NCBI RefSeq assembly: GCF_002157835.1
Contig: NZ_CP020809.1
Span: forward strand, 2,976,001 to 3,040,000
Reading direction: 5' to 3'
From: Mycobacterium dioxanotrophicus
GTDB taxonomy: Bacteria > Actinomycetota > Actinomycetes > Mycobacteriales > Mycobacteriaceae
DNA: 64,000 bases
Numbering within the stretch: the first letter of the stretch is position 1; every line of letters begins with the position of its first letter. This document shows positions 29,367 to 38,941 of the stretch, piece after piece. The notes under the pieces were generated by a model that saw nothing but the letters and a program-made list of their open reading frames with translations, was not told where the DNA came from and made no database searches. The translations under genes were made by a program, and so were the position numbers.

Positions 29367-30731
29367 TCACCGGGCGGCGGCCTGGATGTAGGTGGCCGAG
29401 CGCGGCGTCGACGGCAGCCCGACGGTGGGGACCTGCGGCGTCCCGATGACCCCGGCCAGCCACGGCAGCGATGCGGTGAACGCGTTGGAGGCGAACGGCC
29501 AGTCGTGGGTCCCGGGCTGGCTGACGACCGCGCAGGGGATCCCGTGCGCCGAACCCAGCGCACAGAGCGCATCGGCGGCCTTGGCCTGGTCGCTGACCTT
29601 GGCGACCCTGGTGGTCGACGGCGCGTTGTTCACGTCGAACCAGCCGGCCAGACCCCGGTATTGGCCGTGCCGGTTGATGACCGTGGCGGGGTCGAACGCA
29701 TCCCACGCCGCCTTGTTCCCGCCGAACAGCCGGTCGATGGTCTGCGCCTTGTTGCCCGAGTTGGGCCCGATGTCACCGGCGATGTCGACGAACGCGCTGA
29801 ACAGTTCGGGGTGCATGACCGACACGTCGACGGCGCACGTGCCGCCCATCGACCAGCCCACCACACCCCAGTTGGCCGCCAGCGGGCTGACCCTGTAGTG
29901 GGCATTCATGTAGGGGATCACGTCTTTGGTCAGGTGGTCGGCGGAGTTGCCGCGCGGCCCGTTGACGCATTCGGTGTCGTTGTTGAAGGCGCCGCCCGGG
30001 TCGACGAACACCAGCACCGGTGCGTAGCCGTGGTGTGCGCGGGCGAATTCGTCCAAGGTCTTCACCACATTGCCTGCGCGCATCCAGTCCGCCGGGGTGT
30101 TGAACTCGCCGCCGATCATCATCACGGTCGGCAGCTTCGGCGCCGGGTTGCTCATGAACCAGGCGGGCGGCAGGTAGACGTATTCGCCGCGGTGCTTGAA
30201 GCCCGAGGCGGTATTGCCGGTGTCCACCGGCACCACCGTGCCGCGCAGCGGGACGGTCCCTTCGCGCTGCATCGCGGCGACCGTCACCTCGTCGGTCTGG
30301 TCGGGCAGCGGACCCGCCGTCATCTGATTCCATGCCGTCTGCACCCAGGGGAAGTAGCCGACCCACAGGTTCAGCGCCAGGGCCGCGCACAGCAAGCTCA
30401 TCGGGACCGCAAGCGTCGACACACCGCGCCGCCACCAGCGGCTGCCGCGCCACCCGGCCAGCAGCACCACCACGGCCGCGCCGGTGACCGCCACCCACAC
30501 CCACAACGACCTGGGCGCAGGGTTGCTCCGATCGGAAATACCTTCGCTCTGGATGTACCAGTACGTGCCGAGGGCCAGCACGCCGCCGACCCCTGCGGCC
30601 GCCGGCAACCAGATCGACCACCACCGTCGGCTGCGCAAGCCGAGCGCCGTGATCAGCACGATTCCAGTCACGACCTGCACTGTTATCGGGACCCAGCCGT
30701 GCATCAACGACAGATGATGGGTGAAGGTCAC
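29367..30731 (-). CDS. Membrane-anchored esterase (Rv1639c-like)
   Basis: A 454-residue protein with four membrane helices in residues 1-140 and an extracytoplasmic alpha/beta-hydrolase domain of the esterase D/antigen 85-like family. The nucleophile elbow is G-W-S-M-G-G, an acid residue follows in F-D-V-N-N, and the catalytic histidine is in G-T-H-D-W. Such proteins act on envelope esters; the substrate is unknown. The GTG at 30731 follows CAGGATTGG at good spacing; an ATG at 30704 would drop nine residues. It lies 47 bp downstream of lysX and likely shares its transcript, as Rv1639c-lysX do in M. tuberculosis. Confidence 0.85.
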   Translation of the reverse strand: MTFTHHLSLMHGWVPITVQVVTGIVLITALGLRSRRWWSIWLPAAAGVGGVLALGTYWYIQSEGISDRSNPAPRSLWVWVAVTGAAVVVLLAGWRGSRWWRRGVSTLAVPMSLLCAALALNLWVGYFPWVQTAWNQMTAGPLPDQTDEVTVAAMQREGTVPLRGTVVPVDTGNTASGFKHRGEYVYLPPAWFMSNPAPKLPTVMMIGGEFNTPADWMRAGNVVKTLDEFARAHHGYAPVLVFVDPGGAFNNDTECVNGPRGNSADHLTKDVIPYMNAHYRVSPLAANWGVVGWSMGGTCAVDVSVMHPELFSAFVDIAGDIGPNSGNKAQTIDRLFGGNKAAWDAFDPATVINRHGQYRGLAGWFDVNNAPSTTRVAKVSDQAKAADALCALGSAHGIPCAVVSQPGTHDWPFASNAFTASLPWLAGVIGTPQVPTVGLPSTPRSATYIQAAAR

Positions 30732-30778
30732 CAGCCAATCCTGATCAAAGATCCTTGCGATTGCCTGTGAGCGGCCTG

Positions 30779-33700
30779 CTAACGGGGTTTGGCCAGCGGG
30801 AACGGCAGGGTTTCCCGGATGCTGCGCCCGGTGATCAGCATGACCACCCGGTCGACGCCCATACCGAGGCCGCCGGTCGGCGGCATGGCGTACTCCATCG
30901 CCTGCAGGAAGTCCTCGTCGAGTTCCATCGCCTCGGGGTCGCCACCGGCCGCCAGCAACGATTGTTCCTGCAGGCGGCGGCGTTGTTCGACGGGGTCGGT
31001 GAGCTCGCTGTAGGCCGTGCCGAGCTCGACGCCCCAGGCCACCAGATCCCAGCGTTCGGCGACGCCGGGGATGCTGCGGTGGGGCCGGGTCAGCGGGGAC
31101 ACCGAGGTGGGGAAGTCCTTGTAGAACGTCGGCTCGGCGGTGTGGTCTTCGACGAGATGCTCGTACATCTCCAGCACGACCGCCCCGGCGTCCCAGTGCG
31201 TCAGGTAGCCGATGTCGGCGGCCTTGCACAGCTTTCGCAGGGTGTCCACGTCGGTCTCGGGCGTGATGTGCTCGCCGAGGGCCTCGGAGATCGCGTCGTG
31301 CACGGTCTTCACCGGCCACTGACCGGAGATGTCCACCGGCTCGAGCACACCGTCGGCGCGTGGCCGCAGGAACACCTGGGCGCCGTTGGCCGCCTGCGCG
31401 GCGTTCTGGATCAGTTCGCGGCAGCCGTCGATCCACACGTTGTAGTCGGCGTGCGCCTGATAGGCCTCCAGCAGGGTGAACTCCGGGTTGTGGCTGAAGT
31501 CCACCCCCTCGTTGCGGAACGCCCGGCCCAGCTCGAAGACGCGCTCGACACCGCCGACGCAGAGCCGTTTGAGATACAGCTCGGGGGCAATCCGCAGATA
31601 CAGGTCCAGGTCGTAGGCGTTGATGTGGGTGAGGAACGGCCGGGCGTTCGCGCCGCCGTGGATCTGCTGCAGGATCGGCGTCTCGACCTCAAGGAAATCC
31701 TTGGCGTACAGCGTCTGCCGGATGGCCTGCAGGGCGCCGCTGCGGGCCCGGATCAACTCGCGGGCATCGGTGTTGACGGCCAGGTCCACGTAGCGGGCCC
31801 GCACCCGGGCCTCCTGGTCGGTCAACCCCTTCCACTTGTCCGGTAGCGGGCGTAGGCATTTGCCCGTCAACCGCCACTTCTCGACCAGCAGCGAGCGGGT
31901 TCCGTTGCGGCTCTGGCCCATCGTGCCGGTCACCTCGATCAGGTCACCGAGGTCGATCGCGGCGGTGAACTGCGCGGTGCCGCCGTCGAGGCGCGAATGG
32001 TCCAGCAGCAGCTGGACTTCGCCCGACCAGTCACGCAGCTGCGCGAACAGCACGCCGCCGTAGTCGCGGATGCGCAGCACCCGGCCGGCCACACTGAGCT
32101 CTTCGGAGTCATCGGCCGCCAATGCCTCGGCGACGGTATGGCTGGGCGCCTGGCCGACGGGGTAGGCCTCCACTCCGCTGTCCTGCAGCGCCCTGAGCTT
32201 GGCCATGCGCACCCGGACCTGCTCGGGCAGGCGCGCCAGCTCCACACCGCCCGGCGCGTCCGTCGCGAAATCGCCGACGTCAGGCGCACTTCCGTCGTGG
32301 TGCAGCCGGCCGGACTCCACCAGGTTCGCCGGCGCGGCGACGTGCTCACCGGTGTGCTGCTTGTTGCGCCTGGAGAACGGCAGCACCAGGAACCCTTCGG
32401 CGATCACCGACGCGACGCCGACCCGGGGGATCAGCCGAGCTTCTTCGTAGCAGGCGTAGCGCGGCACCCATTCGGGTTGGTACTTCATGTTCGAGCGGTA
32501 CAGGGTCTCCAGCTGCCACCAGCGGGAGAAGAACACCAGCAGCCCGCGCCACAGCCGGGCCACTGGCCCGGCACCGAGCTGTGCGCCCTGTTCGAATGCC
32601 GAGCGGAACATCGCGAAGTTCAGCGAGATACGGCTTACGCCAATGGTTTCGGCCTGCATGCACAGCTCGCTGACCATCAACTCGATGGTGCCGTTGGGTG
32701 ACTGCGGGGAGCGTCGCATGACGTCGAGTGAGACACCGTTGGCGCCCCACGGCACCAACGACAGCATCGCCACCACGGCATCCTTCTGGCCGTCGTGCTG
32801 AATCGCCTCGACCAGCAGGCAGTCACCGTCGGACGGGTCGCCGAGCCGGCCCAGTGCCATCGAGAAGCCGCGTTCGGTCTCGGTGTCGCGCCAGGCGTCG
32901 GCGTTGCGGATCACCTCGGCCATCTCGGCGGCAGAGAGCTCGCGGTGGCGGCGGATCCGAACCGAGGCGCCCGCCCGTTTGGCGCGGGTGACCGCCTGGC
33001 GCACGCCCCGCATGTCCGACCCCGACAACCGGAAGGAGTCCGGGTGCAGAATGGCTTCGTCACCGAGTTGCAGCGCGTTGAGCCCCGCGGCGCGGAAGGC
33101 TTCGGCCGCAGTCGAACTCGCGCCCATCACTCCGGGTGCCCAACCGTAGGTCTGGCACAACCGCAGCCAGGCGTCGATGGCCTGCGGCCACGCCTTCGGA
33201 TCGCCCAGTGGGTCCCCGCTGGCCAGGCACACCCCGACCTCGACGCGGTAGGTGATCGCCGCACGTCCACTGGGCGCGAACACCACCGACTTGTCTCGGC
33301 GGGTGGCGAAGTACCCCAGCGAATCGTTCTTCCCGTAGAGCTCGAGCAGCCCGCGGATCGCGGACTCGTCCTCTCCGGTCAATGCATTGGCTGCGCGTTG
33401 CGACTGAAACAGCACCACGGCGGCGGCCATCAGCGCCAGGGCGCCGAACAAGCCGAACACCGCGTTGAGGAACGGGTGCGAATACCCCTCGAACACCTCG
33501 GTGGGTACCGTCGCGAAGCCGCTGACGCGGTTTATCGCGTACGGCAGTCGTGAGCTGGTGTCGAGGGTTCCGGGGAACAGGGTCAGCAGACCCCAGGCCG
33601 CCAGGATGCCGATCGCCATGCCTGCCAGCAGGGCCACGGCCGACTTGACCAGGGCACCGCGCCGGACCTTGGCCCAGAACTGCTTGCGCGCCAGCACCAG

Positions 33701-34099
33701 GCAGACGATGGCGGTGATGTGGAACGCCATGCCGATCATCTCGCCGGCCTCGTCGGCCATGGTGTCGCCGCCGGCGACCAGGTCGCCCAGGTTCCAGCCG
33801 ATGGCGCCGACCATGTAGAGGACCAGGATCCACCACGCGATGCGCTTGCGGGCCGCCAGCGCCGCGGCCAACAGGGTCAGCACGAAGGCCCAGGCAAAGC
33901 TGGTGTCGGGGAAGTTGAAGAGATAGTCGTTGACGAACTCCCGGGGCACCTTGATGACCCAGCGCACCAGGGGGGAGACGCTGGCGATGAGCGACAGCGT
34001 GGCGATGACGCCGACCGTCCAGCCCGCGGCGGCCGGAACCCAGGAGAATCGGCTGGTTGGCCGCATCGGCGTGCGACTGGCGCGGCTGAGAACGGTCAT
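30779..34099 (-). CDS. lysX: Lysyl-phosphatidylglycerol synthase, two-domain LysX
   Basis: A 1106-residue fusion that makes lysyl-phosphatidylglycerol, which lowers surface charge and protects against cationic peptides. Residues 20-260 hold six or seven membrane helices, 270-600 the MprF-type DUF2156 transferase ([22 protein letters not shown]). From about 610 the C-terminal part is a lysyl-tRNA synthetase: OB fold, class II motif 2 [15 protein letters not shown] and motif 3 G-L-G-M-G-V-D-R. In M. tuberculosis this fusion charges tRNA-Lys itself. The ATG at 34099 is preceded by a TATCCT box at 34108-34113 (8 nt); the frame is open to 34270. Confidence 0.95.
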   Translation of the reverse strand: MTVLSRASRTPMRPTSRFSWVPAAAGWTVGVIATLSLIASVSPLVRWVIKVPREFVNDYLFNFPDTSFAWAFVLTLLAAALAARKRIAWWILVLYMVGAIGWNLGDLVAGGDTMADEAGEMIGMAFHITAIVCLVLARKQFWAKVRRGALVKSAVALLAGMAIGILAAWGLLTLFPGTLDTSSRLPYAINRVSGFATVPTEVFEGYSHPFLNAVFGLFGALALMAAAVVLFQSQRAANALTGEDESAIRGLLELYGKNDSLGYFATRRDKSVVFAPSGRAAITYRVEVGVCLASGDPLGDPKAWPQAIDAWLRLCQTYGWAPGVMGASSTAAEAFRAAGLNALQLGDEAILHPDSFRLSGSDMRGVRQAVTRAKRAGASVRIRRHRELSAAEMAEVIRNADAWRDTETERGFSMALGRLGDPSDGDCLLVEAIQHDGQKDAVVAMLSLVPWGANGVSLDVMRRSPQSPNGTIELMVSELCMQAETIGVSRISLNFAMFRSAFEQGAQLGAGPVARLWRGLLVFFSRWWQLETLYRSNMKYQPEWVPRYACYEEARLIPRVGVASVIAEGFLVLPFSRRNKQHTGEHVAAPANLVESGRLHHDGSAPDVGDFATDAPGGVELARLPEQVRVRMAKLRALQDSGVEAYPVGQAPSHTVAEALAADDSEELSVAGRVLRIRDYGGVLFAQLRDWSGEVQLLLDHSRLDGGTAQFTAAIDLGDLIEVTGTMGQSRNGTRSLLVEKWRLTGKCLRPLPDKWKGLTDQEARVRARYVDLAVNTDARELIRARSGALQAIRQTLYAKDFLEVETPILQQIHGGANARPFLTHINAYDLDLYLRIAPELYLKRLCVGGVERVFELGRAFRNEGVDFSHNPEFTLLEAYQAHADYNVWIDGCRELIQNAAQAANGAQVFLRPRADGVLEPVDISGQWPVKTVHDAISEALGEHITPETDVDTLRKLCKAADIGYLTHWDAGAVVLEMYEHLVEDHTAEPTFYKDFPTSVSPLTRPHRSIPGVAERWDLVAWGVELGTAYSELTDPVEQRRRLQEQSLLAAGGDPEAMELDEDFLQAMEYAMPPTGGLGMGVDRVVMLITGRSIRETLPFPLAKPR

Positions 34100-34169
34100 A
34101 TGCCCGGAGGATAGGCGGTCAACTTGGAAAAACATTGGAACACCGGCCGCGCCGGACCGGCGTCGTCGT

Positions 34170-34556
34170 TCACCAGACCGGGCCCGTGTACTTCTCACCG
34201 GGGCCCTTGCCCGGTTCATCGGGCGCAGCGCTGGCTTCGCGGAACGCCAGTTGTAGGCTCTTGAGGCCATCGCGCACCGGGCCGGCGTGTGGTCCGAGGT
34301 ACTCGGCCGAGGCGGTCACGAGACCGGCCAGCGCGGTGATCAGCCGGCGGGCCTCGTCGAGGTCGCGGTATGGGCTCTCGTCGGGATCTGGCGCCGACAA
34401 CCCGATCTTCTCGGCGGCGGCGCTCATCAGCATGATCGCGGCGCGGGTGATCACCTCTACCGCCGGGACGTCGGCCAGGTCACGAACGGCCGAATCGTTC
34501 GGATCGCCGGAGCCCTGCTCGTGCGCTGCGTCGGGCGTTACTGTCGGATCGGTCAT
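34170..34556 (-). CDS. DUF1844 protein
   Basis: A 128-residue cytoplasmic protein. Residues 30-110 match DUF1844: helices with [34 protein letters not shown], and [12 protein letters not shown]. The N-terminus is acidic and disordered, and the end is Gly/Pro-rich. DUF1844 genes sit beside infC in many actinobacteria, which suggests a translation-related role, but none is proven. The ATG at 34556 starts the divergent transcript from the infC leader. Confidence 0.82.
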   Translation of the reverse strand: MTDPTVTPDAAHEQGSGDPNDSAVRDLADVPAVEVITRAAIMLMSAAAEKIGLSAPDPDESPYRDLDEARRLITALAGLVTASAEYLGPHAGPVRDGLKSLQLAFREASAAPDEPGKGPGEKYTGPVW

Positions 34557-34562
34557 ACCTGG

Positions 34563-34809
34563 TAGAGTGTCACGCGCGACCGTCCCGGCGTACGCCAGGG
34601 ACAGTAAGTGGAGTCCCACTCCCACCGTTGGCCACACTGGTTCAGCGGTCCGGTCACCAGCATCCTAGGATGCCGGTTCTGCGCCTCAGTATTGAGGCAC
34701 GGGCGGTGAAAACCGTGATCGGTCGGCATGGGCCCTGCTATGAGCAGGGCTTTCGCTCTTTTGAGCGCTGGTGGCGTGGGCTCCTGAAGTGGACAACATA
34801 GGAGGCCCC
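34563..34809 (+). promoter_or_regulatory. Structured leader of infC-rpmI-rplT-tsnR
   Basis: About 245 nt between a possible -10 box (TAGAGT, 34563-34568) and infC. It contains several hairpins: GTCCC-GGC-GTAC-GCC-A-GGGAC at 34582-34602; the palindrome GCATCCTAGGATGC at 34660-34673; GCCTCA/TGAGGC at 34683-34698; and the 8-bp GCCCTGCT/AGCAGGGC at 34732-34750 followed by TTTCGCTCTTTT, which looks like a terminator or attenuator. Other bacteria control this operon by L20 or IF3 binding to the leader; a like role here is inference. Confidence 0.55.
34670..34801 (+). CDS. Possible 43-residue leader peptide
   Basis: An ATG-initiated frame of 43 residues (starting [10 protein letters not shown] and ending W-R-G-L-L-K-W-T-T). 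Its TAG stop lies inside the infC Shine-Dalgarno (TAGGAGG), which would couple leader and infC translation. No clear Shine-Dalgarno precedes it and the ATG lies in a palindrome, so it may be fortuitous. Confidence 0.3.
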   Translation: MPVLRLSIEARAVKTVIGRHGPCYEQGFRSFERWWRGLLKWTT

Positions 34810-35409
<600 letters not shown>

Positions 35410-35432
35410 TTTCAACACAGAACTGAGGACTC

Positions 35433-35627
35433 ATGCCCAAGGCGAAGACCCACAGCGGTGCCTCCAAGCGGTTCCGCAAGACCGGTACCGGCAAGATCGT
35501 GCGGCAGAAGGCCAACCGGCGCCACCTGCTCGAGCACAAGCCGAGCAAGCGCACCCGCCGGCTCGACGGTCGTACCGTCGTGGCCGCCAACGACACCGGT
35601 CGCATCAACAAGCTGCTCAACGGCTAA
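35433..35627 (+). CDS. rpmI: 50S ribosomal protein L35
   Basis: Ribosomal protein bL35, 64 residues, with the family start M-P-K-A-K-T-H and a basic body. Shine-Dalgarno-like GAGGA lies 6 nt before the ATG. It is 23 nt after infC and 40 nt before rplT, the usual order of this operon. Confidence 0.97.
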   Translation: MPKAKTHSGASKRFRKTGTGKIVRQKANRRHLLEHKPSKRTRRLDGRTVVAANDTGRINKLLNG

Positions 35628-35667
35628 GACCGCCCTCACCCGTACCGAACGAGAATAGGAACACCCC

Positions 35668-36057
35668 ATGGCACGCGTGAAGCGCGCACTCAACGCCCAG
35701 AAGAAGCGGCGCACAGTCCTCAAGGCCTCCAAGGGCTACCGTGGCCAGCGGTCCCGCCTGTACCGCAAAGCCAAAGAGCAGCAGCTGCATTCGCTGACCT
35801 ACGCCTACCGGGACCGTCGCGCCCGTAAGGGCGAGTTCCGCAAGCTGTGGATCTCCCGCATCAACGCCGCGGCCCGCGCCAACGACATCACCTACAACCG
35901 GCTGATCCAGGGCCTCAAGGCCGCCGGTGTCGAGGTGGACCGCAAGAACCTCGCCGAGATCGCCGTGAGCGACGAGGCTGCGTTCGCCGCGCTGGTCGAG
36001 GTCGCCAAGGCCGCTCTGCCTGAGGACGTCAACGCTCCTTCGGGTGAGGCCGCCTGA
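35668..36057 (+). CDS. rplT: 50S ribosomal protein L20
   Basis: Ribosomal protein bL20, 129 residues. It begins [10 protein letters not shown], has the long basic N-terminal helix ([17 protein letters not shown]) that threads into 23S rRNA, and a globular C-terminal domain. In other phyla L20 binds the leader of its own operon to repress it. The stop overlaps the likely start of tsnR. Confidence 0.97.
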   Translation: MARVKRALNAQKKRRTVLKASKGYRGQRSRLYRKAKEQQLHSLTYAYRDRRARKGEFRKLWISRINAAARANDITYNRLIQGLKAAGVEVDRKNLAEIAVSDEAAFAALVEVAKAALPEDVNAPSGEAA

Positions 36058-36836
36058 CCATCAGTCCGCTCACCGAGCGAGCTGATCGCGTCGCCGCAGC
36101 CGTAAAGCTGCACCGCGCCGTCGCACGTCGCCGCGCCGCACGCTTTCTCGCCGAAGGTCCCAACCTCGTCGAGTCAGCGTTGCGGCGCGGACTCGTTTCC
36201 GAGGTGTTCGCGACGGCCGCGGCTCTCGACCGGTTCGGGGGTCTGCTCGCCGATGCCCCGGTGTATGAGGTGACCGAACGTGCGGCAAAGGCGTTGTCCG
36301 ACACGGTCACTCCGGTCGGTCTCGTGGCGGTGTGCCGGCTCCCGGACGTCTCACTCGACGATGTGCTCGCCGCGGCACCACGCCTGATCGCGGTCGCCGT
36401 CCAGCTTTCCGAGCCAGGCAACGCCGGCACCCTGATCCGGGTTGCCGACGCGATGGGTGCCGACGCGGTGATCCTGGCAGGCAACGCCGTCGACCCCTAC
36501 AACAGCAAGTGTCTTCGGGCGTCGGCGGGCAGCATCTTCTCCATCCCCGTGCTCAGCGAAACCGACGAGACGGCGACCGTGGCGCGGTTGCGTGACGCGG
36601 GCCTGCAGGTGCTGGCCACCACCGTCGACGGCGAGGTCAGCCTCGCCGACCCTGAGTTCGAGCGTGCCCTCGCTGCGCCGACCGCGTGGCTGTTCGGGCC
36701 CGAAGCACACGGGCTGCCAACGGAGTTGGCGGCGATGGCGGATCACCGCGTGCGCATTCCGATGCCCGGCAACGCCGAAAGCCTCAACATCGCCTCGGCC
36801 GCCTCGATCTGCCTGTATCAGAGCGCCCGTTCTTAG
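36054..36836 (+). CDS. tsnR: 23S rRNA methyltransferase, TrmH/SpoU family, non-canonical start
   Basis: A SPOUT-class rRNA 2'-O-methyltransferase, 260 residues with the start used here, the length of M. tuberculosis Rv1644 as I recall it. The substrate-binding N-terminal domain ([23 protein letters not shown]) is followed by the knotted domain: [14 protein letters not shown] motif 1, F-G-P-E-A-H-G-L motif 2, and [11 protein letters not shown] motif 3 for AdoMet. No ATG, GTG or TTG precedes this domain after the in-frame TGA at 36045; candidates are CTG 36054 (overlaps the rplT stop as CTGA) and ATC 36060. A TTG at 36180 would remove the domain. Confidence 0.9.
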   Translation: MTISPLTERADRVAAAVKLHRAVARRRAARFLAEGPNLVESALRRGLVSEVFATAAALDRFGGLLADAPVYEVTERAAKALSDTVTPVGLVAVCRLPDVSLDDVLAAAPRLIAVAVQLSEPGNAGTLIRVADAMGADAVILAGNAVDPYNSKCLRASAGSIFSIPVLSETDETATVARLRDAGLQVLATTVDGEVSLADPEFERALAAPTAWLFGPEAHGLPTELAAMADHRVRIPMPGNAESLNIASAASICLYQSARS

Positions 36837-36851
36837 CGCCCGTTCTCAGGG

Positions 36852-36909
36852 CGAGCAGACGCGCAGGTACCCCGACACGCCGCTGTTCGGGTACCGGAGT
36901 GACTGCTCG
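36852..36909. repeat. CGAGCAG palindromic element, copy A
   Basis: A 58-bp inverted-repeat element between tsnR and gntP. The ends are CGAGCAG and CTGCTCG; an inner stem GGTACCC/GGGTACC is at 36866-36872 and 36889-36895. About 80% identical to copy B at 50082. It may also act as a bidirectional terminator. Confidence 0.75.
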
Positions 36910-36913
36910 CGGT

Positions 36914-38305
36914 TCAGATGGCCAGCCAGATCAGGCCGGCCGCTGCGAAACCCACGACTGACAGGATGGTCTCAAGCACCGTCCATGTTTTCAGCGTGTC
37001 CTTGACCGACATGTTGAAGTAGCGCGACACGATCCAGAACCCGCCGTCGTTGACGTGGCTGGCGATGATCGATCCCGCGGATACCGCCACCACGATCAGC
37101 GCGATCTGGGCGGGGCTGTAATGCCCTGCGCTGATGGAGGTCTCGATGATGCCGGCGGTGGTGACGATCGCGACGGTCGCCGAGCCCTGCGCGATCCGCA
37201 GCGCGCAACTGATCAGATAGGCCGACAGGATCACCGGCAGCCCGACCTCGGTCATCGAGTCAGCGAGGGCCTTGCCGATCCCGGTGGCGCGCAGCACCGC
37301 CCCGAAGAACGAGCCGGCCCCGACGACGAGCAGGATCATCCCGACGGGACGCAGCGATGCCGCACTGATCTTGGCGAGCTCGGGGGCCGAGATGCCCCGT
37401 CGGATTCCCAGCAGATACAACGCCAGCACCACCGCGATGGTCAGCGCAATGGCCGGGGTGCCGATCAGGGTGAGGGTCGACCGCAGCCGACCCTCTTTCA
37501 GAACCACATCCGATACGGTGGCCGCCAAGATCATCAGCATCGGCGCGAGAATGATGAACGCGATGAGGCCGATCGACGGCGGATTGGCGGTGTCGGCCTC
37601 TTCCTCCTCGGGGACCAGTTCGTCTGGCACGTCGACCAGCACACGCTTGCCGATCCACGAACCCCACATCACGCCGCTGACGAACCAGGCCGGGATACCG
37701 CACGCGAGTCCCATGATGATGAGCCAACCGAGGCTCACGTGCAGCAGTCCGGCCGCGGCGACCGGGCCTGGATGCGGCGGCAGGAATGCATGCGTCATCG
37801 ACAGGCCCGCCAGCATCGGCATCGCGTAGAGCACCAACGACTTTCCGCCGCGCTTGGCCGCCACGTACACCAACGGGGCGAGGATGAAGATGCCGATGTC
37901 GAAGAAGATCGGGATCCCCAGCACCAGACCGGTGACACCCATCGCCAACGGAGCGCCCTTGGGGCCGAACAGGTTCAGCAGCCGGGTGGTCAGCACGTCG
38001 GCCCCGCCGGAGCGTTCGAGCATGGCGCCCAGGACGGTACCGAGCCCGATGATCACGGTGATATGGCCGAGGATGCTGCCGAAACCCTTCTCCAACAACG
38101 AATCCCCGGATTTGGCAGGAGTGCCGACCAGATCGGCCACCGAAATGCCGGCGACCAGGGCGACCGCGATGCTCACCACGATGAGGGCGATGAACGGTTC
38201 CAGCTTGAGCTTGATGATCAACACCAGCAGCAGTGCGATCGAGACCGCGGCCAGGGTCAGCAGTCCGGCGGTCTCGTGCTGCAGCCAGTGCACCATGGTG
38301 GTCAT
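36914..38305 (-). CDS. GntP-family sugar-acid permease
   Basis: A 463-residue GntP transporter, a proton symporter for gluconate-type acids. About twelve to fourteen helices; family marks are G-L-G-T-V-L-G-A-M-L-E-R-S-G-G-A-D, the conserved F-F-D-I-G-I-F-I-L-A-P-L and the A-F-L-P-P-H-P-G-P-V loop near residue 180. It is last in a four-gene minus-strand operon with aldolase, deacylase and dehydratase genes, so its substrate is more likely the pathway's sugar acid (such as N-acetylglucosaminate) than gluconate. The start is 6 nt downstream of the aldolase stop. Confidence 0.88.
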   Translation of the reverse strand: MTTMVHWLQHETAGLLTLAAVSIALLLVLIIKLKLEPFIALIVVSIAVALVAGISVADLVGTPAKSGDSLLEKGFGSILGHITVIIGLGTVLGAMLERSGGADVLTTRLLNLFGPKGAPLAMGVTGLVLGIPIFFDIGIFILAPLVYVAAKRGGKSLVLYAMPMLAGLSMTHAFLPPHPGPVAAAGLLHVSLGWLIIMGLACGIPAWFVSGVMWGSWIGKRVLVDVPDELVPEEEEADTANPPSIGLIAFIILAPMLMILAATVSDVVLKEGRLRSTLTLIGTPAIALTIAVVLALYLLGIRRGISAPELAKISAASLRPVGMILLVVGAGSFFGAVLRATGIGKALADSMTEVGLPVILSAYLISCALRIAQGSATVAIVTTAGIIETSISAGHYSPAQIALIVVAVSAGSIIASHVNDGGFWIVSRYFNMSVKDTLKTWTVLETILSVVGFAAAGLIWLAI

Positions 38306-38311
38306 GCCGGC

Positions 38312-38941
38312 CTAAACGCCCATCGCCGCGACGAAACCCGCGGCCCGGCTGGTGATCTCGGTCCAATTGCCTGCGGCGACCTCGACGGGTGGCACCACAC
38401 CGGTACCGGCAGTCACCGCCAACGCGCCCGCGTCGAGATAGGCCCGCGCGTTGTCGGCGTTGATGCCGCCCGACGGCACGAGGTCGACATCGGGATAGGG
38501 GCCGTGTAGATCGGACAGGTACTTCGGCCCCATGCTGCTGGCGGGGAAGATCTTCACGGCAGTGGAACCGAGGTCGACGGCTTGTGCCACCTCACTCGGG
38601 GTGAGTGCGCCGAGGAACACCGGGATGTCGCGCGCCACCGCGGCCTCGGCGACGGCGGGCCGAAGCCCGGGCGTCACCAGGAACGCGGCTCCGGCGTCGA
38701 TCGCCGCCGCGGCCTGGTCGGCGGTCATCACCGTGCCCACGCCCAGCAGGATGCCCGCTCGCGCGACCGCGTCGGCGCAGCGTCGGATGTGGTCGAGCAC
38801 ATCAGGTGTGGTGAAGGTCAATTCGACGGTGCGGATGCCGCCTGCGGCGAGCGCGTGGCACAGGTCGGCGGCGTCGGGAATGCTGTCGGCCCGCACCACG
38901 GTGAGCACCCGGTCGGCCTTGAGCGCATCGAGCTTGTTCAT
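38312..38941 (-). CDS. eda: KDPG aldolase
   Basis: 2-keto-3-deoxy-6-phosphogluconate aldolase, 209 residues, a class I aldolase splitting KDPG to pyruvate and glyceraldehyde-3-phosphate. The Schiff-base lysine is Lys130 (T-A-V-K-I-F-P-A-S), the general base is Glu40 (T-V-E-L-T-F), and G-V-G-T-V and P-S-G-G-I-N are the phosphate loop and end motif. The ATG at 38941 follows GAGGAACG. It overlaps the deacylase stop by 4 nt. In this operon it closes the route from a 2-keto-3-deoxy sugar acid. KDPG is the substrate by inference; related aldolases accept DDGP or KDPGal. Confidence 0.9.
   Translation of the reverse strand: MNKLDALKADRVLTVVRADSIPDAADLCHALAAGGIRTVELTFTTPDVLDHIRRCADAVARAGILLGVGTVMTADQAAAAIDAGAAFLVTPGLRPAVAEAAVARDIPVFLGALTPSEVAQAVDLGSTAVKIFPASSMGPKYLSDLHGPYPDVDLVPSGGINADNARAYLDAGALAVTAGTGVVPPVEVAAGNWTEITSRAAGFVAAMGV

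Noticed and set aside
34771..34809. infC N-terminal extension from GTG 34771
   Set aside because: The codons run through a perfect AGGAGG placed 4 nt before the ATC, and no Shine-Dalgarno precedes the GTG.
36180..36836. tsnR starting at the TTG at 36180
   Set aside because: It would remove the conserved substrate-binding domain that is encoded in frame upstream.
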